A DNA stretch of 64,000 nucleotides from positions 3,472,001 to 3,536,000 of the forward strand of contig NZ_AP022609.1 in NCBI RefSeq assembly GCF_010729485.1, given 5' to 3'. Below, piece after piece: positions 49,080 to 58,180 of this stretch (positions within the stretch are counted from its first letter, which is position 1; every line of letters begins with the position of its first letter). Origin of the DNA: Mycolicibacter hiberniae. GTDB lineage: Bacteria > Actinomycetota > Actinomycetes > Mycobacteriales > Mycobacteriaceae. The position numbers were made by a program, and so were the translations under genes. The notes beneath the pieces are model-generated. The model worked only from the letters and a program-made list of their open reading frames with translations. It ran no database searches and was not told where the DNA came from.

Positions 49080-49789
49080 CGAATCGACCTCAATCGGGAG
49101 ACCATGAGGTTGCCCGCGACGTCGGTGACGTCGAGGTGCAGGGCCCAGTGCACGGTCTGGGGCCGGCCGCCGACGTTCTCGGCGATCGAGGTTGCTATCA
49201 CCATCACGGGGTCGGTGCGGCCCGGGTTGGACGGCTTCTCGTTGCCCACGCCGGCCGGCTCGTCGAGATCGTGGTGTTCCTCTTCGATGGCGACCGCTTC
49301 GATACGGCCGCTGCTGCGCGACTGGATCCGCTGCACCACGTCACGGTAGGGCGCCAATGCCGCGTCGAACTCGCTGTTGAGTTCCCCGACGGTCTTGTCG
49401 CGCAACCGGGCCATGCCCTTCTCGACGTTCTCGGCGTTCAAGTTGATCAGCACGCTGGTCCAGCTCGCGGCGGTCTGCAGCACCTGGCTGCGATAAGCGC
49501 GTTCCTTGATGTCGGCGCGGTGCGCCGACCAGGTGACCAGGCTGAAGACCAACGCGGCCACCGCGAGAAGGCCGACGCCGACCGACGCCCACCCGTAACC
49601 GGACAGGACGTTGCGCGAGTCCGCGGCGGCGGGCTTGCTGTGGGCACTCTTCTTGGGCTTCTTCTCCGGAGCCTTGTCGCGGGACTCCGCTACGGCGTCC
49701 TGGCTCGTGTCGCTGTCAGTTGTGCCGGCGCCGGGTTCGATTCCGCCGTCCGCCTCGGTGGAGGCGTCAGGTTGTTCCTCGTCAGGCAT
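49076..49789 (-). CDS. omamA: Orphaned Mce-associated membrane protein OmamA
   Basis: 237 residues. An acidic then Lys-rich cytoplasmic N terminus, one transmembrane helix (about residues 66-86, WASVGVGLLAVAALVFSLVT) and a VirB8-like extracytoplasmic domain. Rv0199 (OmamA) stabilises Mce1 and Mce4 transporters and is needed for fatty acid and cholesterol uptake. The first gene of the omamA-omamB operon; a TAGCGT -10 lies 7 bases before the ATG (leaderless). Divergent from zmp1. Confidence 0.82.
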   Translation of the reverse strand: MPDEEQPDASTEADGGIEPGAGTTDSDTSQDAVAESRDKAPEKKPKKSAHSKPAAADSRNVLSGYGWASVGVGLLAVAALVFSLVTWSAHRADIKERAYRSQVLQTAASWTSVLINLNAENVEKGMARLRDKTVGELNSEFDAALAPYRDVVQRIQSRSSGRIEAVAIEEEHHDLDEPAGVGNEKPSNPGRTDPVMVIATSIAENVGGRPQTVHWALHLDVTDVAGNLMVSRLRSIR

Positions 49790-49796
49790 GGCGGTG

Positions 49797-49802
49797 ACGC
49801 TA
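49797..49802 (-). promoter_or_regulatory. -10 element of omamA
   Basis: TAGCGT on the minus strand, 7 bases before the ATG. TATCGT for zmp1 lies at 49814-49819 on the other strand, so the two promoters are back to back. Confidence 0.45.
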
Positions 49803-49832
49803 CAGGAGAGCTATATCGTTCGCCGTGGAAGG

Positions 49833-49844
49833 ATGGACCGGTGA
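49833..49844 (+). CDS. Possible three-codon ORF overlapping the zmp1 start
   Basis: ATG GAC CGG TGA whose stop overlaps the zmp1 GTG (GTGA). Predicted RNA start about 7 bases upstream. Very short; may be chance. Confidence 0.18.
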   Translation: MDR

Positions 49845-51826
49845 CCTCAGCAGCCACCGGATCCGGCCTCGATCTCGCCTACATCGACAGTGCCGTCCGA
49901 CCGCAGGACGATCTGTTCGGCCATGTCAACGGTGAGTGGCTCGAGGGGTATCAGATGCCACCGGACCGGGCCACCGACGGCGCCTTTCGCGCCCTGTTCG
50001 ACCGGGCCGAGATTCAGGTCCGGGAGTTGCTGACCGCGGCCAGTGCAGCCGCCGCGGGGGTGGATCCCGACCAGCGCCGCATCGGCGATCTCTACGCGAG
50101 CTTCCTCGACGAGCAGACCGTGCGCGAGCGCGGAGTAGCGCCACTGCGCCACGAACTGTCCGCCATCGACGAGGCCGGTGACCGCGAGGCGCTGGCACGG
50201 GCGCTCGGGGCGTATCAGCGCAGCGGGGTCGGGGGCGGCGTCGGGTTGTACGTGGACACCGACTCCAAGGACTCGACCCGCTACCTGCTGCACCTGACCC
50301 AGTCGGGGCTGGGCCTGCCCGATGAGTCCTACTACCGCGACGATCAGTACGCCGAGATCCTGACCGCCTACCCCGAGCACATCGCGGCGATGTTCGCCCT
50401 GGTCTACGGCGGGCAGGTGCACGATCACGCGGGGGCGGCGGCGCGCATCGTGGCGCTCGAGACGCGGCTCGCGCAGGCGCACTGGGACGTGGTCAAGCGC
50501 CGCGACGCCGAGCTGACCTACAACCTGCGCACCTTCGCCGGGCTGCCCGCCGAGGCGCCCGGCTTCGACTGGGCGGGCTGGCGGGAGGCCCTGGGCGCCG
50601 CCACCGGGGCAGCCGACGAATTGGTGGTTCGGCAACCGGACTTCCTGACGGCGTTCGCCGCCCTGTGGGACAGCGCGGAGCTGGCCGATTGGCAGGACTG
50701 GGCTCGGTGGCGGGTCATTCACGCTCGGGCCGGACTGCTCAGCGAGGAGTTGGTCGCCGAAGACTTCGAGTTCTACGGACGCCGGCTCTCGGGCACCGAA
50801 CAGATTCGCGACCGCTGGAAGCGCGGCGTGTCGGTGGTCGAGTCCCTGATGGGTGACGCGGTCGGAAAGCTTTACGTGGAAAGGCATTTCCCGCCGGCAG
50901 CCAAGGCGCGCATCGACGAGCTGGTCCGCAATCTGCGCGAGGCCTACCGGGTGAGCATCACCAACCTGGACTGGATGACTCCGCCGACCCGAGAGCGGGC
51001 ACTGGCCAAGCTGGACAAGTTCACCGCCAAGATCGGCTACCCGGCGAGGTGGCGGGACTACTCCGCGCTGGTCACCGACCGAGCCGATCTATACGGCAAC
51101 TACCTGCGCGGCTACGCGGTCAACTATGACCGCGAACTGGCCAAGTTGGGCCAGCCGGTGGACCGCGACGAATGGTTCATGACACCGCAGACCGTCAACG
51201 CCTACTACAACCCGGGGATGAACGAGATCGTCTTCCCCGCCGCGATTCTGCAGCCGCCGTTCTTCGACGCCGACGCCGACGACGCGGCCAACTACGGTGG
51301 TATCGGCGCCGTGATCGGCCATGAGATCGGGCACGGTTTCGACGACCAGGGCGCGAAGTACGACGGCGACGGCAACCTGATCGACTGGTGGACCGATGCC
51401 GACCGTGCCGAATTCGGTTCCCGCACCGGCGCGTTGATCGCCCAGTACGACGCCTACGTGCCACGCCAGCTAGACGGTGACCGACACGTCAACGGCGCGT
51501 TCACCGTCGGGGAGAACATCGGCGATCTCGGCGGGCTCTCCATTGCCCTGCTGGCCTACCAGTTGTCGCTGGGCGGGGCCGAGGCCCCGGTGATCGACGG
51601 CTTGACCGGCACCCAGCGGGTGTTCTTCGGCTGGGCGCAGGTGTGGCGCACCAAGTCCCGGGATGCCGAGGCCATCCGGCGCCTGGCGGTGGATCCGCAT
51701 TCACCGCCGGAGTTCCGCTGCAACGGAGTGGTCCGCAACATGGACGCGTTCTACCACGCCTTCGACGTCACACCCGTGGACGCGCTCTACCTGGAACCGG
51801 CCTCGCGAGTCCGCATCTGGAACTGA
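49841..51826 (+). CDS. zmp1: Zinc metalloprotease Zmp1 (M13/neprilysin family)
   Basis: 661 residues, full length, strongly similar to Rv0198c. Zinc site H494-E495-X2-H498 in VIGHEIGHGFDDQG, third ligand E558 in GENIGDLGGLSIA, substrate motif NAYYNPGMNEIVFPAAIL and the C-terminal NPAFYxAFxV-like NMDAFYHAFDV. No classical signal peptide, as in M. tuberculosis, where Zmp1 is released and dampens inflammasome signalling. GTG start matches the PQDDLFGHVNGEWL N-terminal distance in Zmp1; GGAAGG is upstream. Confidence 0.94.
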   Translation: MTSAATGSGLDLAYIDSAVRPQDDLFGHVNGEWLEGYQMPPDRATDGAFRALFDRAEIQVRELLTAASAAAAGVDPDQRRIGDLYASFLDEQTVRERGVAPLRHELSAIDEAGDREALARALGAYQRSGVGGGVGLYVDTDSKDSTRYLLHLTQSGLGLPDESYYRDDQYAEILTAYPEHIAAMFALVYGGQVHDHAGAAARIVALETRLAQAHWDVVKRRDAELTYNLRTFAGLPAEAPGFDWAGWREALGAATGAADELVVRQPDFLTAFAALWDSAELADWQDWARWRVIHARAGLLSEELVAEDFEFYGRRLSGTEQIRDRWKRGVSVVESLMGDAVGKLYVERHFPPAAKARIDELVRNLREAYRVSITNLDWMTPPTRERALAKLDKFTAKIGYPARWRDYSALVTDRADLYGNYLRGYAVNYDRELAKLGQPVDRDEWFMTPQTVNAYYNPGMNEIVFPAAILQPPFFDADADDAANYGGIGAVIGHEIGHGFDDQGAKYDGDGNLIDWWTDADRAEFGSRTGALIAQYDAYVPRQLDGDRHVNGAFTVGENIGDLGGLSIALLAYQLSLGGAEAPVIDGLTGTQRVFFGWAQVWRTKSRDAEAIRRLAVDPHSPPEFRCNGVVRNMDAFYHAFDVTPVDALYLEPASRVRIWN

Positions 51827-51831
51827 CCACC

Positions 51832-51859
51832 GCCGGGGCCAGCGGACACAGACCCCGGC
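51832..51859. terminator. Hairpin between zmp1 and the L,D-transpeptidase gene
   Basis: GCCGGGG (51832-51838) pairs with CCCCGGC (51853-51859), 14-base loop, between convergent stops. GC-rich without U-tract. Confidence 0.4.
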
Positions 51860-51863
51860 TGCT

Positions 51864-53012
51864 CTAGAGCTGCCAGTCCTGGGAGCCGTCGTTCTTGGTG
51901 TAGCTGCCCACCGAATTCTTCACCACGACGGGATCGCCGCTACCGAAGTTCTCGTAGAACCACTTTGCATTGGCCGGGCTGAGGTTGATGCAGCCATGGC
52001 TGACGTTGCGCTTGCCCTGATCGGCCACCGACCAAGGCGCGCTGTGCACGAAGCCGCCGCTGTTGTCGATCCGGACCGCGTCCTGCACGGTGAGCTTGTA
52101 TCCCCAACTGGAGTTCACCGGAACCCCGTAGGTGGAGGAGTCCATCACCACGGTCGGGAACTTCTCGAGCACGTAGTAGGTGCCGTTGGGAGTCTCGTGC
52201 CCACCGGCGCTCATCCCCATCGACATGGGGAAGACCTTCTCCACCTTGCCGTCGCGGGTGATCGTCATCTGGTGCGTCTTGTCATCGGCGGTGGCCACCA
52301 GGGAATCACCGACGCGGAAGCTCGACTTGGTGCCGCCCGCGTCGATGTTGACCACGGTGTGGGCCGGCCAGAAGTTGAGCGGCCGCCACCGCACCTGGCT
52401 GGGCGTCATCCAGTAGAACTTGCCCGATACCGGCGGGGTCGATGAAATGTGGATCGCCTGCTCCGCCGCAGCCTTGTCGGCGACGGGCCGCTGGAAGTCG
52501 ATGATGATCGGCTTGGCGACACCCACCATCGAGCCGTTGACCGGGTTGAAGGTGGGCGGCTGGAACGGCGACGTCCCGGTGAACGGCTCGGGGTTCTGCC
52601 CGACAACCGGCCCCGCAGCGGTCGCCGACCCAGCACCGTGGTGCACCGGCTCGCCCGGCACCTCAGGCACCGTCTGCGAATCGGGGCCGGGTGGGATGCC
52701 CTCGGGCGCGCCGGGCGGCCCGGCCTCCGCGGGTGGCGGGAACGCCGCCGGGTCCCCCGGCGGCGGCGGGGGCAGCTCCGGCGGGAACGGCTGGAACGGC
52801 GGGAACGGCTGGAACGGCTGGAAGGGCGGCGGAGGAAAGTCGGCCGGGGGCGGCGGCGCACCCGGGTCAGGCGCACCGGCGTCGGCCGGCGCGGGGTCGC
52901 CGGGCTGCTGCGGCGGGTCGGCCAGCGCCGATCCGCAACCGAGCGTGAGACCCGCGGCCAATCCAGCGGTGCTGAGCCACGCACCGACCCGCGCGAGTTT
53001 CCATCCCGACAT
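51864..53012 (-). CDS. L,D-transpeptidase (LdtMt4 type, Rv0192 homologue)
   Basis: About 382 residues. Signal peptide ([20 protein letters not shown]; a Cys near its end could allow lipidation), a long Pro-rich linker to about residue 140, a bacterial Ig-like domain starting [19 protein letters not shown], and a YkuD catalytic domain with [12 protein letters not shown] and the active-site [16 protein letters not shown]. Forms 3-3 crosslinks in peptidoglycan. Start at 53012 is preferred because GGAGG lies 7 bases upstream; 53033 is possible. The linker holds an 18-base DNA tandem repeat. Confidence 0.9.
   Translation of the reverse strand: MSGWKLARVGAWLSTAGLAAGLTLGCGSALADPPQQPGDPAPADAGAPDPGAPPPPADFPPPPFQPFQPFPPFQPFPPELPPPPPGDPAAFPPPAEAGPPGAPEGIPPGPDSQTVPEVPGEPVHHGAGSATAAGPVVGQNPEPFTGTSPFQPPTFNPVNGSMVGVAKPIIIDFQRPVADKAAAEQAIHISSTPPVSGKFYWMTPSQVRWRPLNFWPAHTVVNIDAGGTKSSFRVGDSLVATADDKTHQMTITRDGKVEKVFPMSMGMSAGGHETPNGTYYVLEKFPTVVMDSSTYGVPVNSSWGYKLTVQDAVRIDNSGGFVHSAPWSVADQGKRNVSHGCINLSPANAKWFYENFGSGDPVVVKNSVGSYTKNDGSQDWQL
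52781..52824 (+). repeat. 18-base tandem repeat in the transpeptidase linker
   Basis: Two perfect 18-base copies (52781-52798, 52799-52816) plus a partial third. On the minus strand they encode PFPPFQ-like repeats in the Pro-rich linker, so linker length may vary between strains. Confidence 0.7.
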
Positions 53013-53171
53013 CGACACACCTCCGGTCGCCATAGTGATCCCAGTGTCGCACAGGGCGGTTGCCAGCTAACTCCGAAAACCGGCTTCAGCGGCCGCAGCT
53101 CAGCGAGGGCGCCTCGCTGACCAGCGACTTCTCTCGGCGGCGGGGTGGCGAACGTTACCGCGCGGTTACCA

Positions 53172-54383
53172 TCAGGGAACGACAAACAGGCGCTTGCTGG
53201 CCACGATACCCACCGCGGCGATGCCGACCAGCGCCGCCGACGCGGTCAGCATCGCCGAGGTTCCGGCCCGCTCGAACAGCAGGCCACCGGCCAGCGAGCC
53301 CCCCGTGATCCCGACCTGAAACGCCGTCACGTACAGCCCCGAAGCGCCGTCGGGATCGTCTGGCGCGGTGCGCATGGCCGCCGACTGCAGCATCGGCGAC
53401 ACGGCCATGGCCATCGCTCCCCACAACACGATGGCCGCCGACCCCAGCAGCGTCGTTCCGGTGGTGTGATGCCCGCCGATCGACAGGGCCGCCAAGACGA
53501 CGAAGGCTGCCGACATGGCGGCCATGCAGGTGCCGGTGACCAGCTTGGGCCGGTGGTCTACCGGCCGGGCCAACAACGGCATCGCGATCAGACCGGCCGC
53601 GCCGAACGCGGCAAGCAGCCAGGCCAGGCGAGCCCCCGGAACGCCGACCACATCGCCGATGATCACCGCGATGAACGTGTAGGAGATGAAGTGCCCGGTG
53701 ACCGCGACCAGCATCAGCACGCTCACCGCCACCAGTCGCCCGTTGCGGTGATGGTGGTTGCCCACCAGTGCGAGTTGATCGGTGCTGAGCACCAGTGCCG
53801 GCAGCGCGATCCGGGCCGCCACCGTGATGGCGGCCGCCGCCGCGGTGATCACCACGACGGCCAGCCGCCATCCCCAGAGCAGGCTCATCGCCGAGGTCAG
53901 CGGGATACCGACCACCAGAGCCAGACTGGTGCCGACGTAGATCGCCGTCGTCGCGCGCCCGGAATGACTGGCCGGCACCAGCCGGGTGGCGATGGGCGCC
54001 AGCACCGACCACATCAGGCCGTGCGTGACCGCGCAGAGCGCTCGCCCCCCGGCCAGCACGGCGAAGTTCGGCGCCATCGCCGAAATCACCTGGGAGGCGG
54101 TGAGGCAGAACAGGGTGATCAGCAGCACCCGCCGGCGCGGCCAGTGCGCGGTCCAGCGCACCAAGGGCAGCGTTGTCGCCGCCGCCACCACCGCATACCA
54201 GGCCAGCAGGGTCCCGACCAGCGCCTCGCTGACGTTCAGGCCGACCGAGATCGCGGGCAGCGCGCCCACCGGCAGGATCTCTGCGGTGGCGTAGATGAAG
54301 GCGGCAGCGGCCAGGATCGCCAACTGTGCCGTGGTCTGCGGCGTCCACGGCCTCGATCGGGTACTTCCGGCTTCGACAGTCAT
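53172..54383 (-). CDS. MFS efflux transporter, DHA1/AraJ type (Rv0191 homologue)
   Basis: 403 residues, twelve transmembrane helices. Motif A-like loop RWTAHWPRRRVLL between helices 2 and 3, GRALCAVTHGLMWSV in helix 4, motif C-like GTSLALVVGIPLTS in helix 5. Proton-driven drug or metabolite exporter; Rv0191 has been linked to chloramphenicol efflux. It lies 79 bases downstream of ricR on the same strand, but no RicR box is near its start, so copper control is uncertain. Confidence 0.85.
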   Translation of the reverse strand: MTVEAGSTRSRPWTPQTTAQLAILAAAAFIYATAEILPVGALPAISVGLNVSEALVGTLLAWYAVVAAATTLPLVRWTAHWPRRRVLLITLFCLTASQVISAMAPNFAVLAGGRALCAVTHGLMWSVLAPIATRLVPASHSGRATTAIYVGTSLALVVGIPLTSAMSLLWGWRLAVVVITAAAAAITVAARIALPALVLSTDQLALVGNHHHRNGRLVAVSVLMLVAVTGHFISYTFIAVIIGDVVGVPGARLAWLLAAFGAAGLIAMPLLARPVDHRPKLVTGTCMAAMSAAFVVLAALSIGGHHTTGTTLLGSAAIVLWGAMAMAVSPMLQSAAMRTAPDDPDGASGLYVTAFQVGITGGSLAGGLLFERAGTSAMLTASAALVGIAAVGIVASKRLFVVP

Positions 54384-54462
54384 GTGTTGAGGGCAGCGCC
54401 GAGTGGTACGTGGCGCCTAGCGCTCCCGGTTACTGCCGGGTCACATGGTAACGGCGTGCGGG

Positions 54463-54756
54463 TCAGGAACGAACCAACCGAGCAATGGCCGCCGACGCCT
54501 CGGTGAGTTTGGCGTCCGCCTCGACACCACCGGAGGCGACGGCGCCGCTGACGCAGTGCACGAGATGCTCGTCGAGCAGGTTCAGCGCCACCGCCCGCAG
54601 CGCGCTGTTGACGGCACTGATCTGGGTGAGGACGTCGATGCAGTACTTGTCCTCGTCGATCATCTTGGCGATGCCGCGCACCTGCCCCTCGATGCGGCGC
54701 AGCCGTTTGGCGTAGTTGTCCTTGTGCGGGGAGTACCCCGGCGCCTCGGCGGTCAT
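54463..54756 (-). CDS. ricR: Copper-sensing repressor RicR (CsoR family)
   Basis: 97 residues, all-helical CsoR fold. The Cu(I) triad is complete: C39 (DKYCIDVL), H64 and C68 (LDEHLVHCV), which equals C36-H61-C65 of CsoR. RRIEGQVRGIAKMI is the family DNA/tetramer helix. Copper binding releases it from TACCC-N5-GGGTA boxes. Its ATG overlaps the stop of the DUF305 gene (ATGA), so both are transcribed from the RicR-box promoter at 55339 and the repressor controls itself. Matches Rv0190. Confidence 0.94.
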   Translation of the reverse strand: MTAEAPGYSPHKDNYAKRLRRIEGQVRGIAKMIDEDKYCIDVLTQISAVNSALRAVALNLLDEHLVHCVSGAVASGGVEADAKLTEASAAIARLVRS

Positions 54757-55322
54757 GCGGCTCCCAACAGTTGGTTCATCTGAACGATCTCGGCTTGCTG
54801 AAACGGCATGAGAGACTGCGCGATGCTGATGGCCTCGGGACTTTCGCCGTGTTCGATTTCGTTCTGCGCCAGCGCAATCGCCCCGCGGTGATGGGCGATC
54901 ATGGTCTGCAGCCAGAAGGTGTCGAACGCCGCTCCCCGCAAGCCGCGCAGTTTTTCCGCGGTGGCCGGATCCACCATTCCGGGAATAGCGGCCGGATCGT
55001 CGCCAGAACGCCCGCCGGGAACCTCCCACTGAAGCAATTGCGCCTGGCAGCCCTGCAGTTCGGTGCGCCGCTGCGCCGCACTCTGGTCGGCGAACGCCAC
55101 CAGCGCGGGACTGGCGCTCTGGCCGGGCACGAGGGCGGCCAGTTCCAGGGCCTGTTGGTGGTGGATCACCATGTCTTCCAGAAACGCCACATCGACTGCG
55201 CTGCCGGCGTTCATTCCCACCGAACTGGGCGACGCCTGTGGCGCCGGCGCGGGCGCGTGGTGGCACCCCCCGCCCACCATGCTGACGACGCCGGCGGCGG
55301 CGACGGCCAGAACCCATCTCAT
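54753..55322 (-). CDS. DUF305 lipoprotein, copper-regulated
   Basis: 189 residues. Lipobox VSMVGGGC at the signal-peptide end, followed by an Ala/Pro-rich spacer and two DUF305 (ferritin-like helical) repeats with His pairs DMVIHHQQALELA and TMIAHHRGAIALAQ, plus Met residues. Such proteins often accompany copper genes and probably bind Cu in the cell wall. First gene of the ricR operon. A TAAAGT -10 lies 6 bases before the ATG and the RicR box is 5 bases further up, which is ideal for repression. Confidence 0.88.
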   Translation of the reverse strand: MRWVLAVAAAGVVSMVGGGCHHAPAPAPQASPSSVGMNAGSAVDVAFLEDMVIHHQQALELAALVPGQSASPALVAFADQSAAQRRTELQGCQAQLLQWEVPGGRSGDDPAAIPGMVDPATAEKLRGLRGAAFDTFWLQTMIAHHRGAIALAQNEIEHGESPEAISIAQSLMPFQQAEIVQMNQLLGAA

Positions 55323-55328
55323 GCGCCC

Positions 55329-55334
55329 ACTTTA
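55329..55334 (-). promoter_or_regulatory. -10 element of the DUF305-ricR operon
   Basis: TAAAGT on the minus strand, 6 bases before the ATG and directly below the RicR box. Leaderless transcript predicted. Confidence 0.5.
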
Positions 55335-55338
55335 ACCC

Positions 55339-55355
55339 ATACCCCCGCGGGGTAT
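55339..55355. promoter_or_regulatory. RicR box 1
   Basis: ATACCCCCGCGGGGTAT, a perfect TACCC-N5-GGGTA site, between divergent DUF305-ricR and ilvD. Identical in its fixed bases to the site before mymT. It may also influence the ilvD promoter (CATACT, 55387-55392). Confidence 0.85.
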
Positions 55356-55398
55356 TTATTCGTTTGGTCCGGTCAAGCCGTAGCGGCATACTGGGCGG

Positions 55399-57120
55399 GT
55401 GAATTCTGGGAGCACCACCCCCACCGGGGCGTCCGTCGACATCAAACCGCGCAGTCGTGACGTCACCGACGGCCTGGAGAAGACCGCCGCTCGCGGGATG
55501 CTGCGCGCCGTCGGCATGGGCGACGACGACTTCGCCAAACCCCAGATCGGCGTGGCCTCGTCATGGAACGAGATCACGCCCTGCAACCTCTCGCTGGACC
55601 GGCTGGCCAAAGCCGCCAAGGAAGGCGTGCTGGAGGCCGGCGGCTACCCGCTGGAGTTCGGCACCATCTCGGTCTCCGACGGCATCTCCATGGGCCATGA
55701 GGGCATGCACTTCTCCCTGGTGTCCCGCGAGGTGATCGCCGACAGCGTCGAGACGGTGATGTGCGCCGAGCGGCTGGACGGCTCGGTGCTGCTGGCCGGC
55801 TGCGACAAGTCGCTGCCCGGGATGCTGATGGCCGCGGCCCGCCTCGACCTGGCCTCGGTGTTCCTCTACGCGGGATCGACCATGCCGGGCTACGCGAAGC
55901 TGTCCGACGGGACCGAGCGCGAGGTGACGATCATCGACGCGTTCGAGGCGGTGGGCGCCTGTTCGCGCGGACTGATGTCTGCCGAGGACGTCGACATCAT
56001 CGAGCGATCGATCTGCCCCGGCGAGGGCGCCTGCGGCGGTATGTACACCGCCAACACGATGGCCAGTGCGGCTGAGGCGCTGGGGATGTCCCTGCCGGGC
56101 AGCGCGTCTCCGCCGGCGATCGACCGGCGCCGCGACGGGTATGCGCGTGCCAGCGGGGCCGCTGTGGTGGAGCTGCTGCGCCGGGGGATCACCGCCCGGG
56201 ACATCTTGACCAAGGAGGCGTTCGAGAACGCGATCGCGGTGGTGATGGCGTTCGGCGGATCGACCAATGCGGTGCTGCACCTGCTGGCGATCGCCCACGA
56301 GGCGCAGGTGGATCTGACCCTGGCCGACTTCTCCCGAGTCGGGGCAAAGGTCCCGCATCTGGCGGACGTCAAGCCATTCGGCGCGCACGTCATGTACGAC
56401 ATCGACAAGATCGGCGGCGTTCCGGTCATGCTCAAGACGCTGCTGGAAGCGGGCCTGTTGCACGGCGACTGCCTGACGGTCACCGGCAAGACGATGGCGG
56501 AGAACATCGCCGAGCTCAATCCGCCGGTCGTGGACGGCAAGGTGCTGCACGCGCTGACCAACCCGATCCACCCGACCGGCGGTATCACGATTCTGCGCGG
56601 GTCGTTGGCGCCGGAGGGCGCAGTGGTCAAGTCCGCGGGCTTTGACACCGACGTGTTCGAGGGCACCGCACGGGTTTTCGATGGCGAGCGTGCAGCCCTC
56701 GACGCCCTGGAAGACGGCACGATCAGCGCCGGCGATGCGGTGGTGATCCGCTACGAGGGCCCCAAGGGCGGCCCGGGGATGCGGGAGATGCTGGCGATCA
56801 CCGGCGCGATCAAGGGCGCCGGCCTCGGCAAAGACGTGCTGCTGCTGACCGACGGCCGCTTCTCCGGTGGCACCACCGGTTTGTGCGTCGGCCACATCGC
56901 CCCCGAGGCGGTGGACGGCGGACCGGTGGCGTTCCTGCGGGACGGCGACAAGATCCGCCTGGACGTCGCCAACGCGACGCTGGACGTGGTTGCCGACCCC
57001 GAGGAATTCGCGTCCCGCGCGGCCGGCTTTACGCCGCCGCCGCCGCGCTACACCACCGGCGTACTGGCCAAGTACCGCAAGCTGGTGGGCTCTGCGGCCA
57101 TCGGCGCGGTCTGCGGCTGA
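55399..57120 (+). CDS. ilvD: Dihydroxy-acid dehydratase
   Basis: 573 residues. Converts 2,3-dihydroxy-isovalerate and -methylvalerate into the 2-keto acids for valine, isoleucine and CoA synthesis. Fe-S ligands: Cys in EITPCNLSL, Cys in [11 protein letters not shown] and Cys in [14 protein letters not shown]; the catalytic-region [11 protein letters not shown] and [11 protein letters not shown] at the C terminus. Matches Rv0189c. GTG start with CATACT 6 bases upstream. Fe-S enzymes of this class are copper-sensitive, so its position beside the copper module and a RicR box is suggestive but may be coincidental. Confidence 0.95.
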   Translation: MNSGSTTPTGASVDIKPRSRDVTDGLEKTAARGMLRAVGMGDDDFAKPQIGVASSWNEITPCNLSLDRLAKAAKEGVLEAGGYPLEFGTISVSDGISMGHEGMHFSLVSREVIADSVETVMCAERLDGSVLLAGCDKSLPGMLMAAARLDLASVFLYAGSTMPGYAKLSDGTEREVTIIDAFEAVGACSRGLMSAEDVDIIERSICPGEGACGGMYTANTMASAAEALGMSLPGSASPPAIDRRRDGYARASGAAVVELLRRGITARDILTKEAFENAIAVVMAFGGSTNAVLHLLAIAHEAQVDLTLADFSRVGAKVPHLADVKPFGAHVMYDIDKIGGVPVMLKTLLEAGLLHGDCLTVTGKTMAENIAELNPPVVDGKVLHALTNPIHPTGGITILRGSLAPEGAVVKSAGFDTDVFEGTARVFDGERAALDALEDGTISAGDAVVIRYEGPKGGPGMREMLAITGAIKGAGLGKDVLLLTDGRFSGGTTGLCVGHIAPEAVDGGPVAFLRDGDKIRLDVANATLDVVADPEEFASRAAGFTPPPPRYTTGVLAKYRKLVGSAAIGAVCG

Positions 57121-57406
57121 CCTGCCGGCGCTGACGGCGCCCCACGGGGACCTCGGGAGGTCTTCGGCACCCTCTGGAACCCTCCGGCCCTGCCACGGCC
57201 GCGGGCCTGCCCCGCCCTGCCCTGCAGCCCGTACATCGATGGCGATCCCCGGCGCCTCCTGCCCTGAAACCGGCTCAGATCCGCACCCACTCCCCGATCG
57301 GCAAGCGCCGATTCCGGTGCCGTTCAGCCCTTTACCGCATACCCCCATGGGGTATACAGTCAGGGAACCCGGTTGCCGCCGGGTACGCAGAGAGAGGTGT
57401 GAAAAC
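57121..57406 (+). other. Region between ilvD and mymT
   Basis: 286 bases. A GC-rich stretch with a small hairpin GACCTC-GG-GAGGTC (57149-57162) as a weak ilvD terminator, no ORF with coding character, then the RicR box at 57339-57355 and the mymT leader. AT-richer only at the promoter. Confidence 0.4.
57339..57355. promoter_or_regulatory. RicR box 2, mymT promoter
   Basis: ATACCCCCATGGGGTAT, perfect TACCC-N5-GGGTA. It touches TACAGT (57355-57360), a TANNNT -10, so bound RicR would block polymerase. The mRNA leader would be about 40 bases with AGAGAGG as Shine-Dalgarno. Confidence 0.85.
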
Positions 57407-57556
57407 ATGGCGAATTACGAGGATGGAGCCGTGTTGACGTGTGGTCATGACGGCTGCGGATGCCGCGTCCGGGTCGAGTCCGCGTGTCACTGCCCGGGCG
57501 CCGACGTCAGCTACCGATGCACCTGCGGTGAGGAGTTGGTTCCGATCAGCGAATAA
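57407..57556 (+). CDS. mymT: Copper metallothionein MymT-like
   Basis: 49 residues with seven Cys (positions 12, 17, 19, 27, 29, 38, 40) in the spacing of M. tuberculosis Mym[22 protein letters not shown] and YRCTCGEEL. Binds several Cu(I) ions in a solvent-shielded core and protects from copper. Placed under a RicR box; upstream in-frame reading has no start. Such small genes are often missed in annotation. A very strong hairpin follows. Confidence 0.93.
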   Translation: MANYEDGAVLTCGHDGCGCRVRVESACHCPGADVSYRCTCGEELVPISE

Positions 57557-57566
57557 GGGGGCGGCG

Positions 57567-57603
57567 CCGGTGACGCACAACCTCGACCGTTGTGCGTCAC
57601 CGG
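57567..57603. terminator. Perfect 15-base-pair hairpin after mymT
   Basis: CCGGTGACGCACAAC (57567-57581), loop of 7, exact complement 57589-57603. Sits between mymT and the convergent metallohydrolase; probably bidirectional. No U-tract. Confidence 0.75.
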
Positions 57604-57670
57604 ACGCCTGTCCTTTATCTACACCACCCGGCACCCGAGGTGCTCGGGCGGCTGCCGCCCTGCGCGCCCC

Positions 57671-58180
57671 TCAGCGCACCCCTTCCTTGGCAAACACCAC
57701 CCGCAGCACGTAGCCCGACTCCGGGCCCATCACCATCTCGGCCAACTCGCAGAACGTCGCAACGAACTGCGGGCCGTGCGCCGGCCGGGCGTCACACAGG
57801 TGATGCGCGATCTCGTGCAGCACCACCAGTTCCCGCAGCGCCCAGTCCCCGCCACGCTGGTCCGGCACGGCGATAATGCCGGCCGCCCCGACCTTTTCGT
57901 AATGTGCGGCAGTGGTGCCGCGGCGAGTACGCACGGCCAGGCCCGCCGCGTCCTTCCACCGGTCACGCACGCCCGGCAGGGCCATGACGTCCTCGACGTA
58001 CCGCTCAACCGCCGCCACCGTCGCGAAACGGGCCTCCGGTGGCAGCGTCAGCGCGGCGCCGAAGAAGTCGATGCTGCGCGTACCGGTCTCGGCAGCGCGG
58101 TCGAACAAGGTGCGCACGAACAGTTCCGCGGCATAGACCTTGGCGCGCTGACCGTCGCGCTCCGCGGCGTTGCCGCTCAC
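57671..58180 (-). CDS. TIGR04338-type metallohydrolase
   Basis: 169 residues. Zinc-protease-like motif VVLHEIAHHLCDARPAHGP (HEXXH plus a further His) near residue 121 and a final FVATFCELAEMVMGPE helix, as in the actinobacterial TIGR04338 family. Soluble, substrate unknown. Its start overlaps the stop of the DUF2786 gene by 4 bases, and the pair recurs in actinobacteria, so the two probably act together. Confidence 0.8.
   Translation of the reverse strand: MSGNAAERDGQRAKVYAAELFVRTLFDRAAETGTRSIDFFGAALTLPPEARFATVAAVERYVEDVMALPGVRDRWKDAAGLAVRTRRGTTAAHYEKVGAAGIIAVPDQRGGDWALRELVVLHEIAHHLCDARPAHGPQFVATFCELAEMVMGPESGYVLRVVFAKEGVR

Noticed and set aside
57149-57162. GACCTC-GG-GAGGTC as the ilvD terminator
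   Set aside because: The two-base loop is strained and there is no U-tract; recorded only as a weak possibility.
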